Origin: Nocardia vermiculata NBRC 100427
Lineage (GTDB): Bacteria; Actinomycetota; Actinomycetes; Mycobacteriales; Mycobacteriaceae
Reading direction: 5' to 3'
Assembly: GCF_001613265.1 (NCBI RefSeq)
Contig: NZ_BDCA01000026.1
Coordinates: 1-47,379, forward strand
DNA length: 47,379 bases
Numbering within the stretch: position 1 is the first letter of the stretch; each line of letters opens with the position of its first letter. The position numbers and the translations under genes are program-made. Below, piece after piece: positions 46,737 through 47,379 of this stretch. The notes beneath the pieces were generated by a model, which saw only the letters and a program-made list of their open reading frames with translations, did no database searches and was not told the DNA's origin.

Positions 46737-46961
46737 GCATGCACGCTATCCAGGCCGAACCTGACAGTGCCAGTCCCGCTCGGTGCGAAGGCGGCATCGA
46801 CAACGTCGCGCCGTAGGTCGTGGTGTTTCGATGTCGTGCGACTGCCCTGCACGGTAGTTTCCGGTATGGAGGTTCGCGTGGGCGAGTGGTCGATGCATCC
46901 CGGAACGGCACCTGCGTAGACGAACGTCGGTGTTGTCGGCGGTGGCGTCAGGGAGGAAAAG

Positions 46962-47379
46962 TCACAGTAGAACGCGCTTCAGATACGTCAATCTGGCGTC
47001 ATTGGCGGCCTGGGATACGCCTGCATGCGGTACGAGACTGTTGAAGCCGTGGAAGCCACCCGGCCACACGTGGAGTTCTACCGGTATACCGGCATCCGAC
47101 AGTCTCCTGCCGTAGTCGATCGCCTCGTCGCGGAAGATCTCGCTTCCGCCCACATCGATGTACGCGGGCGGAAGACCCGCAAGGTCCAGGGCTCGGGCCG
47201 GCGCCGCGTAGACCGATGCCTCCTCGGTCCCGGCAGCGTCACCCAGCAGTGCAGTCCACGCTGTGCCGATGGACTGCCGAAAACCGGCGCTGTCAGGGTC
47301 GGGCATATGAGTCGAGGGGGTTGCCATTCGATCGTCCAGCATGGGGCACGAGAGAATCTGGTGGCTCAGTGCGGGGCCG
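46962..47379 (-). CDS. Alpha/beta hydrolase (HSL-like esterase), 5' part outside the window
   Basis: The frame is open to the window end (reading GPALSHQILSCPMLDDRM before the first Met at 47342), so the visible 139 codons including the stop are the C-terminal part of a larger esterase. Typical hormone-sensitive-lipase family features are YAAPARALDLAGLPPAYIDVGGSEIFRDEAIDYGRRLSDAG (with the catalytic Asp region) and the catalytic His in LHVWPGGFHGFNSLVP. The HGGG and GxSxG motifs would lie upstream, outside. The 225 bases between it and the IMPase gene hold no gene I can support. Confidence 0.88.
   Translation of the reverse strand, partial: GPALSHQILSCPMLDDRMATPSTHMPDPDSAGFRQSIGTAWTALLGDAAGTEEASVYAAPARALDLAGLPPAYIDVGGSEIFRDEAIDYGRRLSDAGIPVELHVWPGGFHGFNSLVPHAGVSQAANDARLTYLKRVLL

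Noticed and set aside
1..47379. CRISPR arrays, insertion sequences, tRNA or rRNA genes
   Set aside because: No regularly spaced direct repeats, transposase-like proteins, terminal inverted repeats or tRNA cloverleafs were recognised by reading. A covariance-model scan was not possible.

Overview
The window is a GC-rich actinobacterial chromosome segment. Its core gene order (infB, rbfA, nrnA, dinF, pptH, pptT, truB, then sirR, ribF, rpsO, pnp, pepR, then dapB plus a small membrane protein) matches the Rv2839c to Rv2772c order of Mycobacterium tuberculosis. Larger size, accessory genes between the core blocks and protein similarity to Nocardia-type PptT suggest Nocardia or a close Nocardiaceae relative. 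The genus is an inference.

Layout. 1-9342: translation and RNA-maturation genes (IF-2, YlxP-like, RbfA, NrnA), a MATE exporter, then the opposing pair PptH/PptT, which remove and add phosphopantetheine, with a MerR-type gene between them, then TruB. 9532-18782: an accessory catabolic island between truB and sirR. It has two divergent promoter regions that share a 14-base element containing TTGTTGACAA, an island-encoded GntR/FCD regulator, twin Asp/Glu-racemase-family enzymes, a 2-hydroxyacid dehydrogenase, an amidase, a DUF3830 protein, a class III transaminase, a semialdehyde-type dehydrogenase and a tartrate/D-malate-type dehydrogenase. The substrate is not known. 18821-25161: metal-dependent regulator SirR/MntR, ribF, rpsO, pnp and pepR. 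25284-29664: an ArsR/MFS pair with two clear operators, a zinc alcohol dehydrogenase, dapB and its Rv2772c-like partner.

29822-37603: metabolic and regulatory accessory genes. These are an FAD monooxygenase coupled to a 33-residue membrane miniprotein, TetR plus an adenylate-forming ligase, an NmrA-like reductase, a DJ-1/AraC regulator, a cupin, an unknown protein and an Old Yellow Enzyme. 37656-43305: a possible DNA-defence neighbourhood. A two-gene module couples a large Cas4/AddB-like Fe-S nuclease to an SF1 helicase with a 4-base overlap, next to a NADAR ADP-ribosylglycosidase-like gene and an Uma2-type nuclease gene.

43459-47379: an ABM monooxygenase divergent from an ArsR regulator with duplicate operators, a decayed GNAT gene, a HigBA-type toxin-antitoxin locus in which a frameshift has fused toxin to antitoxin, an IMPase-family protein with altered catalytic motifs, and the 3' part of an alpha/beta hydrolase. 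No tRNA, rRNA, insertion sequence or CRISPR array was recognised. Many genes look leaderless, with a TANNNT -10 box 6 or 7 bases before the start codon.
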